Of a DNA stretch of 64,000 bases, positions 28,958 to 38,236 are shown in pieces (the stretch's first letter is position 1; each line of letters opens with the position of its first letter). Both the position numbers and the translations under genes were made by a program. A model generated the notes under the pieces. The model searched no databases, was not told where the DNA came from, and was given only the letters and a program-made list of their open reading frames with translations. The stretch comes from Sulfurovum sp. UBA5198 (GTDB lineage Bacteria > Campylobacterota > Campylobacteria > Campylobacterales > Sulfurovaceae): NCBI GenBank assembly GCA_002412865.1, contig DHVW01000018.1:62001-126000 (forward strand), read 5' to 3'.

Positions 28958-31531
28958 TTATTTTACCATTGCATTTAGTGACTCTGCACTTACCTTGTCA
29001 AAGTTGAGGTAGCTATACACTTTAGCTCTGTTTTTATCATCAATTTTCTTAGTAACTATGCTCATATACTCTTCTTTTGTAGGTATTTTACCTAGAAGTG
29101 CCACAACTGCTGCAACTTCAGCTGAACCAAGATATACTTGAGTATCTTTTCCTAGACGATTATCAAAGTTTCTAGTACTTGTACTAAATACTGTATTGCC
29201 TTTTGTTGCTTGAGCTTGGTTACCCATACATAATGAACATCCAGGGATTTCTGTTCGTGCACCTGCAGTGCCAAAGATTGCATAGTAGCCCTCTTCGATT
29301 AGAGTCTTCTCGTCCATTTTCGTAGGTGGCACAACCCATAGTTTTGTTCCTACAGTACCCTCGCCTTTTAGAACTTCACCTAATGCTCTAAATAATCCGA
29401 TATTAGTCATACAACTACCTACAAATACTTCTTGAATATCTTTTGGTCTTTTATCATCAGCTAATATTTCGCTCAATGTTGCAACATCATCTGGATCATT
29501 TGGACAAGCCAAAATTGGCTCAGTGATTGTATTCAAATCAATCTCAATAATAGCAGCGTAAACAGCGTCACTATCAGCCTCTAGTAACTCATGATTTTTG
29601 ATCCACTCTTTCATTTTATCAGCTCTTCTTTGAAGAGTCTTTGCGTCCTCGTAACCCTCTTTGATCATCTCTTCTATTAGAGCAATATTTGAGCTTAAAT
29701 ATTCAGCTATTGGTTCTTTGTTAAGTTTTACTGTACACGCAGCAGCACTTCTCTCAGCACTTGCATCACTTAGCTCAAACGCTTGTTCACATTTTAAATC
29801 TTCAAGACCCTCAATCTCTAACACACGACCTGCAAAGATATTTTTCTTGCCTTTTTTCTCAACAGTCAAAAGACCATCTTTTAGTGCTTGATATGGAATT
29901 GCATTTACCAAATCTCTTAGAGTAATACCGTCTTGCATTTTACCTTTAAATCTAACAAGTACAGATTCAGGCATAGTTAGTGGCATCATACCAGTAACTC
30001 CAGCAAACGCTACAAGCCCACTACCAGCAGGGAAACTAATACCGATTGGGAAACGAGTATGGCTATCTCCGCCCGTACCTACTGTATCTGGAAGACACAA
30101 TCTATTTAGCCATGAGTGAATTACACCATCACCTGGACGAAGGATAACACCAGTTCTACTAGTCCAAAAATCAGGCAAAGTATGCTGAAGGTCAATATCT
30201 GCTGGTTTTGGATAAGCAGCTGTGTGACAGAATGATTGCATAACCATATCAGCACCAAAGCCTAGAGCTGCTAGTTCTTTTACTTCATCTCTTGTCATTG
30301 GTCCTGTTGTATCTTGACTTCCTACTGTTGTAGCTATTGGCTCACAATAAACACCAGGTTTAATACCAGCTACACCACATGCCTTACCTACCATTTTTTG
30401 AGCCAAAGTAAAGCCTTTGCCATCATCGTTTGGTTGCTCTGCTACCATAAATGTTTCACTTGCACCAAGTCCCAATGCTTCTCTTGCTTTTGCAGTTAAA
30501 CCTTTGCCTATAATCAAAGGTATTCTGCCACCAGCTCTCATCTCATCAGGTAATGTATTTGGAGAGATAGTAAATGTAGATACAGTTACACCATCTTTTT
30601 CTATAATACCTTCATATGGTTTTACCGTAATAACATCACCAGTCTCAAGCGCATCTACATTCGCTTCAATAGGCAAACAGCCACTATCTTCTGCTGTATT
30701 AAAGAATATAGGAGCAATGATACTTCCTATAACTACACCTTTTGTTCTTTTATTGGGGATGCCATCAATGTCTTCACCCATATGCCATTGAACTGAATTA
30801 ATACCTGACTTTCTACTACTTCCAGTACCTACAACATCACCAACATAAACAAGTGGGTTACCTTTTGTTTTAAGTTCGGCCATTTTTTCTAATGGTTTTT
30901 CCATTTTTGAACCAAGCATTGAATTTGCATGAAGAGGTATATCGGCTCTTGTAAACGCTTCACTTGCTGGGCTTAAATCATCTGTGTTTGTCTCACCTGG
31001 GATTTTATATACAGTTAGAGTAATCTCACGAGCTAATGAGGGACTATTTGTGAACCATTCAGCTGCTGCCCAAGACTCGATAATCTCTTTAGCATAGCTA
31101 TTGCCTGCATCCATTAACTCTTTTACATCATTAAATGAATTATATACTAAAATTGTATTTTTCAATTCAGATGCTGCAGCACTTGGTACTTCTGAGTCAC
31201 TATTGCTTAATGCTTTTATAAGTGGGTCTACATTAAATCCACCTAGCATTTTTCCTAAAATTGTTATGGCATGAACCTTACTTATGGCATCACATTTTAC
31301 TTCATCTTGAACGATTGCATTTAAAAATGCGGCCTTTACATAAGCAGCATCATCAACGCCAGCTGGTACTTTGTTTTCGATAAGGTCTATAAGAAACTCT
31401 TTGTCTGCCGAATTGTTTACTTTAAGTAGCTCTACTAGTTCTGCAACTTGTGACGCAGTTAACGCTAATGGTGGAACGCCGAGCAATGCACGCTCACTTG
31501 TATGTTTTTTATAATCTTCAATAAGTGCCAT
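28958..31531 (-). CDS. acnB: Aconitate hydratase B
   Basis: Citrate-isocitrate isomerase of the (here possibly reductive) TCA cycle, with a [4Fe-4S] cluster. 857 residues from ATG 31531 (MALIEDYKKHTSERALLGVP), which has AAAGGA upstream; the frame extends 14 codons further but the added part is not AcnB-like. The N-terminal HEAT-like and swivel domains precede the core. Cluster Cys contexts: SFCHTAAYP, VGSCMTNIG and GCSLCMGNQA. Monocistronic; gaps on both sides. Confidence 0.96.
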   Translation of the reverse strand: MALIEDYKKHTSERALLGVPPLALTASQVAELVELLKVNNSADKEFLIDLIENKVPAGVDDAAYVKAAFLNAIVQDEVKCDAISKVHAITILGKMLGGFNVDPLIKALSNSDSEVPSAAASELKNTILVYNSFNDVKELMDAGNSYAKEIIESWAAAEWFTNSPSLAREITLTVYKIPGETNTDDLSPASEAFTRADIPLHANSMLGSKMEKPLEKMAELKTKGNPLVYVGDVVGTGSSRKSGINSVQWHMGEDIDGIPNKRTKGVVIGSIIAPIFFNTAEDSGCLPIEANVDALETGDVITVKPYEGIIEKDGVTVSTFTISPNTLPDEMRAGGRIPLIIGKGLTAKAREALGLGASETFMVAEQPNDDGKGFTLAQKMVGKACGVAGIKPGVYCEPIATTVGSQDTTGPMTRDEVKELAALGFGADMVMQSFCHTAAYPKPADIDLQHTLPDFWTSRTGVILRPGDGVIHSWLNRLCLPDTVGTGGDSHTRFPIGISFPAGSGLVAFAGVTGMMPLTMPESVLVRFKGKMQDGITLRDLVNAIPYQALKDGLLTVEKKGKKNIFAGRVLEIEGLEDLKCEQAFELSDASAERSAAACTVKLNKEPIAEYLSSNIALIEEMIKEGYEDAKTLQRRADKMKEWIKNHELLEADSDAVYAAIIEIDLNTITEPILACPNDPDDVATLSEILADDKRPKDIQEVFVGSCMTNIGLFRALGEVLKGEGTVGTKLWVVPPTKMDEKTLIEEGYYAIFGTAGARTEIPGCSLCMGNQAQATKGNTVFSTSTRNFDNRLGKDTQVYLGSAEVAAVVALLGKIPTKEEYMSIVTKKIDDKNRAKVYSYLNFDKVSAESLNAMVK

Positions 31532-31650
31532 GAAAAATCCTTTGTGTAATAATATTATAGATAATATCCACAATGAAATAAATTAGTGATTAGAAGAGCT
31601 ATAAAAGTCACAAACTATAGTTTACTGTATAGATTTGTGACAAAATGCGT

Positions 31651-32052
31651 TTAGTCTTTAAGTTTTCTAAATAAATGAAATTTCTCTTTTTTGATTATTT
31701 TCTCAACATATTCTGAATCAGCATTTTTAATAGGTCTCCATATTCCAGATGGCAACCTTACCTCAAGTTTCTTTTTACTTCTTAATTTTATTAATTTTTT
31801 GTACGGAATAACCTTGTCAACTGGAGAAAAATCCTCATTGCACAAATCAACATCATCCCTATAAAACATTGTTTGTTTTTTAAAGTTACCCCATCCAGGT
31901 ATTCCATCTTCTGTATATGGAACTTCGTAACCATTTTTAAACTCAACCATCAATGAGTAATAGCTATCAGGAAAAATATCTACAATTTTACCTTTTCCAA
32001 ATATAAGCCCATATACCTTATCGCCTTTTTTGGCTTCACTAAAATATGCCAT
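31651..32052 (-). CDS. Hypothetical protein with an N-terminal beta domain
   Basis: 133 residues. The first 70 (GDKVYGLIFGKGKIVDIF, then YYSLMVEFKNGYEVPYTEDG) resemble small beta-barrel proteins of phages and mobile elements that start GDxVxxxxxGxGxV; the C-terminal half is Lys-rich. No catalytic motif. 14 bp after ftsK, so possibly in its transcript. Function unknown. Confidence 0.75.
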   Translation of the reverse strand: MAYFSEAKKGDKVYGLIFGKGKIVDIFPDSYYSLMVEFKNGYEVPYTEDGIPGWGNFKKQTMFYRDDVDLCNEDFSPVDKVIPYKKLIKLRSKKKLEVRLPSGIWRPIKNADSEYVEKIIKKEKFHLFRKLKD

Positions 32053-32066
32053 TGTAGTTCCTTTTA

Positions 32067-34364
32067 TTATAATATTTCACGATTGCCTTTATTATTGGGG
32101 CTGCTTAAAACACCTTTGGCTTCAAGCTGTTCAATTATATTGGCTGATCTATTATATCCTATTTGTAGCTTTCGTTGCAAATAGGATATTGAAGTTTTAC
32201 CATCAGTCATTATGACATCTTTTGCCTGTTCATATAGTGGGTCAAGTTCTCCAACCATATCTCCATTTGCACCTTTTGCACTGTTATTATCTGCTACCAA
32301 ATAACTCTCATCATAATCAGGAAGTCGTTGTGCTTTTAAAAACTCAACAATTTTTTCAATCTCTTCTTCACTATTCCATGGAGCATGAAGTCGCACTAAA
32401 CCAGTTGATCCAGGAGGCGTAAAGAGTGCATCTCCTCGTCCAAGCAGACTTTCGGCACCCATCGCATCAAGGATTACCTTGGAATCAATTCTCTGACCAA
32501 CTCTATAACTAAGCCGTGAAGGCAAATTTGCTTTGATAAGTCCAGTAACAACATCTACGCTTGGTCTTTGTGTTGCCACGATTAGGTGGATTCCACTAGC
32601 TCTTGCCATTTGAGCCAATCTTGCTATTGAATACTCTACCTCTTTGCCACCATTCATCATCAAATCAGCAAGCTCATCAATAACTATTACGATATATGGA
32701 AGTGCGTCAGCTGTGCGGTTTTTTGTAACTTTTTCATTATAATTTTCAATATTTTTGGTACGGTTTTCTGCCATAAGCACATATCTTCTCTCCATCTCTC
32801 TGACCATATTTGCCAAAGCTGCTATTGCTTTTTTTGGTGATGTAATAACTGGTGTTATCAAGTGTGGTATGTCATTATAAATAGAAAACTCAAGCATTTT
32901 AGGATCAATCATCATAAGCTTTAGTTGGTCTGGGTCATTACGATATAAAAGTGATAAAATCATAGCATTTATACCTACGGATTTGCCACTTCCTGTTGTA
33001 CCTGCTATTAATAAATGTGGTAGTTTTTTAATATCTGTAATAAATGGTTTGCCAACAATATCCATACCCAACGCAACTGTTAGTGGTGATTGGGACTCTC
33101 TAAAAAGTTTGCTTTCTAAAATATCTCTTAGATAAATTGTTTCTATTGTCTCGTTTGGTATCTCTATCCCTACTACATCACGCCCTGGGATTGGTGCTTG
33201 AATTCTAATAGTTTCAGCACTTAGAGCCATAGCTAAATCATCTTGAAGACCTAATATCTTTGAAATCTTCACATGAGGTGCTGGCTTAAACTCAAAAGTA
33301 GTAACAAGAGGTCCTGAATATGTTCTTACAACATCACCCTCTATATTAAACTTTTTGAGTTTATCTAGTAAATCTTTTATTTTTCTATCTATCTCGTCTT
33401 CATTTATTTTTTTAGTACTTTTAGGTGCTTTTGTTAAAAATTCTAATTTTGGTAGCCTAAAATTCTTTGGTGCTGCAACCACACCTTTATCTATATGTGA
33501 CAAGATTTTGGCATTCTCTTCTAGCTCTTCGATTATTTCCACTCCAGATGATGCTTTAGGAGCTATTTTCCTATGCAAGCTTGAAATGTTAATATTATCT
33601 TCAACCTTTACATCTTTAATAAATGTTTGTTCTACCGCTTTGGTTGCTTCTATACTTTGACTTAGAATATTTTGACTTTCATACTGTTTGCTTTCTTCGT
33701 CCAAAGAGTATTTTATTCCTCTTTTTATATATGATGGTGTATCAAAATCATCCACACTATTTCGTTCTATATTCTTTTGCTTATTAATAGTCTTATTATC
33801 TTTTTCCTCTGTTTGACCAAAAGGGTTATTAAATAATTTTACCATCCAATCTATAATCGGCTGTAGTGATAAATTACCAAAATCCATTGAGCTAAAAATA
33901 CTACTCTCATCTGAGTCAAATTTATTTTTTATACTATCAGCAAAATCTCTCCAACTAAAATTATCATCTACTACAAAAACGGCTCCAAGCACAGTAAGCA
34001 TTAGCCAAAACATCCATACACCAGCTAAACCAATATATGGCAATAATACACCAACTAATATAGAACCTACTTTTCCTGAATTTGGCATATCAAACAGCAT
34101 GCCACCAAGTAAAATAATAGCAAAAAACAGGACAAACCAACCAATTATAAAATCAATCCGTTTTACCAAGTATCTATTTTGATATACTTGATACATTGGG
34201 TACATCAAAAGAAATAAAATTATATAACCTACAAAACCAAAAAGATACAAATTGGCATCACCAAAAACTGATCCAAACTTTCCAACGAGAGCCGTATCAT
34301 GAAAAATTGTTGAAAACGCACCATACAATAACAATATGGCACCTATGATTACTACTATTCTCAC
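32067..34364 (-). CDS. ftsK: DNA translocase FtsK
   Basis: Pumps chromosomal DNA through the septum and aids dif recombination. 765 residues: four membrane helices in the first 130, a short linker (to about 330), then the RecA-like motor with GTTGSGKSVGINAMIL (Walker A) and YIVIVIDELADLM (Walker B), and the DNA-reading gamma winged helix at the end (SISYLQRKLQIGYNRSANII). The start is GTG 34364, with GGAG 7 bases upstream. The linker is much shorter than in E. coli, as usual in this phylum. Confidence 0.96.
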   Translation of the reverse strand: MRIVVIIGAILLLYGAFSTIFHDTALVGKFGSVFGDANLYLFGFVGYIILFLLMYPMYQVYQNRYLVKRIDFIIGWFVLFFAIILLGGMLFDMPNSGKVGSILVGVLLPYIGLAGVWMFWLMLTVLGAVFVVDDNFSWRDFADSIKNKFDSDESSIFSSMDFGNLSLQPIIDWMVKLFNNPFGQTEEKDNKTINKQKNIERNSVDDFDTPSYIKRGIKYSLDEESKQYESQNILSQSIEATKAVEQTFIKDVKVEDNINISSLHRKIAPKASSGVEIIEELEENAKILSHIDKGVVAAPKNFRLPKLEFLTKAPKSTKKINEDEIDRKIKDLLDKLKKFNIEGDVVRTYSGPLVTTFEFKPAPHVKISKILGLQDDLAMALSAETIRIQAPIPGRDVVGIEIPNETIETIYLRDILESKLFRESQSPLTVALGMDIVGKPFITDIKKLPHLLIAGTTGSGKSVGINAMILSLLYRNDPDQLKLMMIDPKMLEFSIYNDIPHLITPVITSPKKAIAALANMVREMERRYVLMAENRTKNIENYNEKVTKNRTADALPYIVIVIDELADLMMNGGKEVEYSIARLAQMARASGIHLIVATQRPSVDVVTGLIKANLPSRLSYRVGQRIDSKVILDAMGAESLLGRGDALFTPPGSTGLVRLHAPWNSEEEIEKIVEFLKAQRLPDYDESYLVADNNSAKGANGDMVGELDPLYEQAKDVIMTDGKTSISYLQRKLQIGYNRSANIIEQLEAKGVLSSPNNKGNREIL

Positions 34365-34509
34365 TGAGACTCCATTAAAACAATTTTATATCTAGAATTA
34401 TATCAAAAATTACTGTTATGACATCTGAATGCTTCAAATTGCAATATAAATATTGTATTCTTCAACAATTTTTAAGCACTATTCATGTAATATTTCAACT
34501 GCAATTTAT

Positions 34510-34593
34510 GCCTCGGTGGTGGAATGGTAGACACGCTAGACTCAAAATCTGGTGGGCTTGCTCGTGTCGGTTCGAGTCCGACCCGGGGTACCA
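34510..34593 (+). tRNA. tRNA-Leu (anticodon CAA)
   Basis: 84 nt with encoded CCA. Acceptor GCCTCGG pairs with CCGGGGT (G-U at the ends), anticodon loop CTCAAAA giving CAA, long variable arm (TGGGCTTGCTCGTG region) as expected of a class II tRNA, T-loop GGTTCGAGTCC. TAATAT at about 34485 may be its -10. Confidence 0.95.
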
Positions 34594-34616
34594 TTTATTG
34601 CAAAACTTTTTTGGAT

Positions 34617-34691
34617 GCGGGCGTAGCTCAGGGGTAGAGCATAACCTTGCCAAGGTTAGGGTCGAGAGTTCGAATCTCTTCGCCCGCTCCA
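34617..34691 (+). tRNA. tRNA-Gly (anticodon GCC)
   Basis: 75 nt with encoded CCA. Acceptor GCGGGCG / CGCCCGC, D-loop AGCTCAGGGGTAGAGC, anticodon loop TTGCCAA giving GCC, T-arm GAGAGTTCGAATCTCTT. 23 bp after tRNA-Leu; likely one transcript. Confidence 0.96.
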
Positions 34692-34730
34692 TATAATTAT
34701 AAAATCAATACTAATCTAATATTTTATCAA

Positions 34731-35657
34731 TCAAATTTTAATATCACTACTCAAAAACTTATCTTTTAGTATAAACGAAAATGACGAACCACTACCCTCA
34801 ACACTAGAAATTTTAAGTTCACTATCATGTAACTTTAATATTTGTTTTACTATTGAGAGTCCTATTCCCATAGAATTATCCCAATCATGAGTACCAGAGC
34901 GATAGAATTTTTTGGTTATTAGTGCAATATCTGCCTCACTAATTCCAACCCCATCGTCTAATACAAAAACTGACTTATCTGTAATGTTGACCACAACATC
35001 ACCCAAAGAGTACTTTAATCCATTCTCTATGATATTTTGCATAACAATCCCTATCAAAAGCTTATCAGCCTCCACAATAGAATCATCACTATTTATTGTA
35101 ATATTTCGGTTGCTATATTTTTCCTTAAGCGAGGCAACTGTCTCATTCGCGAGTTCCTTTAACGAAAAACTCGTAGTATCAAGCTTTGCACTTTTACTCT
35201 CAAACTTATTCCACAGTATCAGCCGTGCTAATACCTCTTCAATCTTTTGGCTGTTAGTATATATTTTTGATAAAAATTTTGCTCTGAGCTTACTATCTAT
35301 TTCACTATCATCATTAAGCGTTTGTGCATATCCCATAATAACTGATATAGGATTACGGAATTCATGAGCAATCGCAGAAATCATATCATTTCTCTGACGA
35401 TTTTTTATCTTTATTTTGCTATCCATCTTGTGTTTAAATCGTCTTTTTTTTCTATATTTCTCATCCAATACTTCTCTGATGAATTTAAAGTTCAAATAAA
35501 TAGAAGCTGTTGCTCCTGCTATTACAAAAGCAGAGATTATCAAAAAATCATTAATAGAAATATCAAGAATCCAAAAAATCAAAAGCAGTACAATGACCAC
35601 AGAAGAAAAAGAATAAGATACATATTTTAAAATATAACTCTTATCTCTTTCATTCAT
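34731..35657 (-). CDS. Orphan sensor histidine kinase
   Basis: 308 residues: two N-terminal membrane helices (about 10-32 and 38-58) with almost no periplasmic loop, a Lys/Arg-rich linker, HisKA with phospho-acceptor AIAHEFRNPISVIMGY, and HATPase_c with IIENGLKYS (N box), DDGVGIS (G1) and GIGLSIVKQI (G2). No response regulator lies next to it. The short sensor suggests it senses within the membrane or cytoplasm. 3 bp after the thioredoxin-like gene. Confidence 0.92.
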   Translation of the reverse strand: MNERDKSYILKYVSYSFSSVVIVLLLIFWILDISINDFLIISAFVIAGATASIYLNFKFIREVLDEKYRKKRRFKHKMDSKIKIKNRQRNDMISAIAHEFRNPISVIMGYAQTLNDDSEIDSKLRAKFLSKIYTNSQKIEEVLARLILWNKFESKSAKLDTTSFSLKELANETVASLKEKYSNRNITINSDDSIVEADKLLIGIVMQNIIENGLKYSLGDVVVNITDKSVFVLDDGVGISEADIALITKKFYRSGTHDWDNSMGIGLSIVKQILKLHDSELKISSVEGSGSSFSFILKDKFLSSDIKI

Positions 35658-35660
35658 TAA

Positions 35661-36059
35661 TTATCGCTTGCTTGCTTGTGAGGCATCTTTGAGATAGCTC
35701 ATAAAGTCATATGTCTCAACATATCCTAGTACAGTAGCCAAAACTTTTTTACTTGGAGCTATAAAAAGTATTGTTGGTACACCAGCAACGGCTGGAAAAC
35801 TTTTTAGCAATTGAGGATTGTCTCTATTGAGCTTCACTGGCACATATTTGGCTAGTGCTTTTATCACTTTAGGATCTAAAAGGGTGGTTTCATGCATCTT
35901 GTGGCACCATCTACAATTATCACTTTCAATCATTATCATAATATTTTTTTTCTCTACTTTTGCCTTTAAGATTGCAGTATCTAGACTGGTTTCCCATTTA
36001 AGTGAATCTGCACTAACTATCGACAATGCCAAGCTTAATATCATTATTATCTTTTTCAT
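35661..36059 (-). CDS. Exported thioredoxin-like protein
   Basis: 132 residues: signal peptide (IIMILSLALSIVSADS), then a thioredoxin fold with SDNCRWCHKMH (C-x2-C) and the cis-Pro loop VAGVPTILFI. The CRWCHKM context is typical of the SoxW/DUF255-like periplasmic thioredoxins, probably a disulfide reductant or cytochrome-c/sulfur-pathway helper. The start overlaps dapE by 4 bases. Confidence 0.88.
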   Translation of the reverse strand: MKKIIMILSLALSIVSADSLKWETSLDTAILKAKVEKKNIMIMIESDNCRWCHKMHETTLLDPKVIKALAKYVPVKLNRDNPQLLKSFPAVAGVPTILFIAPSKKVLATVLGYVETYDFMSYLKDASQASKR

Positions 36060-37165
36060 TTTTCATCTCCAATTGTATCTATTAATTCTCTAAACACATT
36101 ATAAAGTGTCTCTATCTCATCCACTCCAACTTTCTCGTTTGGTGCATGTATTGTATCATTTATCACACCAAATTCTAGCACTTCAACTCCATATGGAGCG
36201 ATAAATCTAGCATCGCTTGTGCCTCCAGCCGTAGATAGCTTTGGCAATATACCACACTGTTTCTCAATTGCACTACTCAATCTAGTGACCAATAAACTAT
36301 TCCCATTAGTTATAAATGGGCTTGCGGTTTGTGAGAGTTTTAGAGTAAAATCTAGACCATTAAATTTACTATTTATGAAATTCTCAATGTCATCTTGCGT
36401 AGTTTTGGTCGAATTTCGTACATTAAACATAAGTTTTAAAGAATTTGGCGTAACATTGGTTACCTCATATCCTGACCTAATATCTGTAATAACTAGTTTA
36501 CTAGGTGCAAAATATTTATCTCCACTATCCAAGTCTACTCCGGCTATTTGCTCAATTATATGAGCTATTTGGTGAATAGGATTGATTGCTTTCTCTGGAT
36601 ATGCTACATGTCCCTGTTTACCTTTTAACTCCAATATGCCGTTAATTGAGCCTCTTCTACCGACTTTTATAGCATCACCAAATACACTTTCGCAAGTAGG
36701 TTCAGCCACCACACAGTGAGTTGGCATAAGATTTTTACTTTCTAAATATTCTAGCATAATCTTTGTACCAAATAACGCTTCGCCCTCTTCGTCAGTTGTA
36801 AGCAAAATAGATACTCGCCCATTAAAGTTTTTTGTGTTCCTAACGGCTTCCACAAATGCTGCAACGCCACCTTTCATATCTTGCGTACCTCTACCATATA
36901 TGAAACCATCTTTTATCATTGGCACAAATGGATTTGTATTCCAGCCATCCCCAGCAGGAACCACATCAATATGACCAGCGAAACATAGATGAATATCACC
37001 TTTGCCATACTGTTTGGTAAAAAAAACATTTTTAACATCATTTTGGTTGCAATAAATAGCCTCAAAATCACTTAAATATGATTCTAAATATTCAAATGCA
37101 CCGTCATCTAACGGTGTTGGCGTTTGAAAACTAATTAATTTTAAAAGCAAATCAACACTATTCAT
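36056..37165 (-). CDS. dapE: Succinyl-diaminopimelate desuccinylase
   Basis: Hydrolyses N-succinyl-LL-DAP in lysine and peptidoglycan synthesis. 369-residue M20 zinc peptidase: FAGHIDVVPAGDGW (metal His/Asp), GRGTQDMKGGVAAF, LTTDEEGEALFGT (catalytic Glu), CVVAEPT and the late TAGGTSDARFIAPYG. The ATG shares a base with the stop of the rhodanese gene (TAATG). Confidence 0.95.
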   Translation of the reverse strand: MNSVDLLLKLISFQTPTPLDDGAFEYLESYLSDFEAIYCNQNDVKNVFFTKQYGKGDIHLCFAGHIDVVPAGDGWNTNPFVPMIKDGFIYGRGTQDMKGGVAAFVEAVRNTKNFNGRVSILLTTDEEGEALFGTKIMLEYLESKNLMPTHCVVAEPTCESVFGDAIKVGRRGSINGILELKGKQGHVAYPEKAINPIHQIAHIIEQIAGVDLDSGDKYFAPSKLVITDIRSGYEVTNVTPNSLKLMFNVRNSTKTTQDDIENFINSKFNGLDFTLKLSQTASPFITNGNSLLVTRLSSAIEKQCGILPKLSTAGGTSDARFIAPYGVEVLEFGVINDTIHAPNEKVGVDEIETLYNVFRELIDTIGDEK

Positions 37166-37494
37166 TATATTCCTCTAACGATTTTGCCAGCATATGATAT
37201 GATGCCACCTACATGATTGGCAACATTTTTATGCCCATTACTTTCAAATATTCTCTCTATTTGACCACTTCTGTTACCAGAACGACATGTAAAAATAATC
37301 TGCTTGTCAATATTTTCATTAAAAAACTCTTCGACCCATTCTCTAAAAGATGACATTGGCAGATGCGTATCAACACCGTCAATCCGTCCAGCCTCATATT
37401 CATGGTACTCTCTAACATCCACTAATATGAAATTAAGAAGACCTGCTTTTCTATCATCAAGCATTTTAACCAAATTAGTAGATGTAACATTCAC
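37165..37494 (-). CDS. Rhodanese-like sulfurtransferase domain protein
   Basis: 109 residues, single rhodanese domain with active-site loop TCRSGNRSG and FILVDVREYHEYEAGRIDG (CH2 motifs). Cytoplasmic, no signal peptide. It may carry sulfane sulfur for the FTR-type protein encoded 3 bp upstream. Confidence 0.9.
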   Translation of the reverse strand: MNVTSTNLVKMLDDRKAGLLNFILVDVREYHEYEAGRIDGVDTHLPMSSFREWVEEFFNENIDKQIIFTCRSGNRSGQIERIFESNGHKNVANHVGGIISYAGKIVRGI

Positions 37495-37497
37495 GAT

Positions 37498-37833
37498 TTA
37501 GCCTTCGTAATTTTCACTATATGATTTTGAGCAAAATATTCCACAATGACATTTTCCCTCATTAGGAATCTCCTCTTCAAGTGCAACCGTGCAGGGACAG
37601 GTTCTATTATCAGCACTCACATGTTTGCCATTTTCTTCTACTACCATAAAACATGGACAAAATCTCTTGCCGTATAACATTTTATGTCTAGCTAGTCCCA
37701 TGGTTACACCTTCGTTTACATCAGCAATTGGATGATATACAAATCCAAATTGATTGCAGACTTTATCCGTAAATTTTTTTGTTTTTTCTAATTCTGCTAA
37801 AAATTCTGCTGAACTCATATCTATTTTTTGCAT
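37498..37833 (-). CDS. Ferredoxin-thioredoxin reductase catalytic-chain-like protein
   Basis: 111 residues with the FTR beta-chain Cys pattern RFCPCF, RTCPCTVAL and GKCHCGIFC, which binds a [4Fe-4S] cluster next to a redox-active disulfide. No FTR alpha chain is near, so it is probably the free-standing type that reduces a disulfide or handles sulfur. First gene before the rhodanese gene. Confidence 0.9.
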   Translation of the reverse strand: MQKIDMSSAEFLAELEKTKKFTDKVCNQFGFVYHPIADVNEGVTMGLARHKMLYGKRFCPCFMVVEENGKHVSADNRTCPCTVALEEEIPNEGKCHCGIFCSKSYSENYEG

Positions 37834-37932
37834 TTTTCTTCCTTCTGAAATAATAATTATTCTATAGTTATAGCTTAAACAAATTTAATGTACAATTATA
37901 AAAATCAAAATAAGCTTCAAAAAAGGCAAATC

Positions 37933-38223
37933 GTGCAAATAGACCACACAGTTCTAGCAAAATTAGAAAAATTATCACACTTAAGAGTAGATGAAAATAA
38001 AAAAGATGAAATCATAAGTCAACTTTCTAGCATAGTTTCATATGTTGAAAATCTTAGTGAACTAGATACCGATAGCCTTGATGCGTCATTTTCTACACTA
38101 ACTGGCGGAACACCAATGAGAGAAGATATTCCAAAAAGCCAACCATCGGTTATCAAAAGTATACTTGCAAATAACAAAACTAGCAGTGATGATTTTTTTA
38201 TCGTTCCTGCAATTATAGAGTAA
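37933..38223 (+). CDS. gatC: Asp-tRNA(Asn)/Glu-tRNA(Gln) amidotransferase subunit C
   Basis: Small subunit of GatCAB, which amidates mischarged Asp-/Glu-tRNA. 96 residues from GTG 37933 (then QIDHTVLAKLEKLSHLRVDE), the family's usual length; an in-frame ATG at 37888 would add 15 unrelated residues. GGTPMREDIP and DFFIVPAIIE are typical. First of a plus-strand run gatC-pilT-cvpA-fur-lysS-glyA. Confidence 0.93.
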   Translation: MQIDHTVLAKLEKLSHLRVDENKKDEIISQLSSIVSYVENLSELDTDSLDASFSTLTGGTPMREDIPKSQPSVIKSILANNKTSSDDFFIVPAIIE

Positions 38224-38236
38224 AGGTAAATAGACC

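Noticed and set aside
34400..34500. Small ORF on the plus strand running into the tRNA genes
   Set aside because: It crosses both tRNAs and has no start signal; the tRNA structures explain the sequence.
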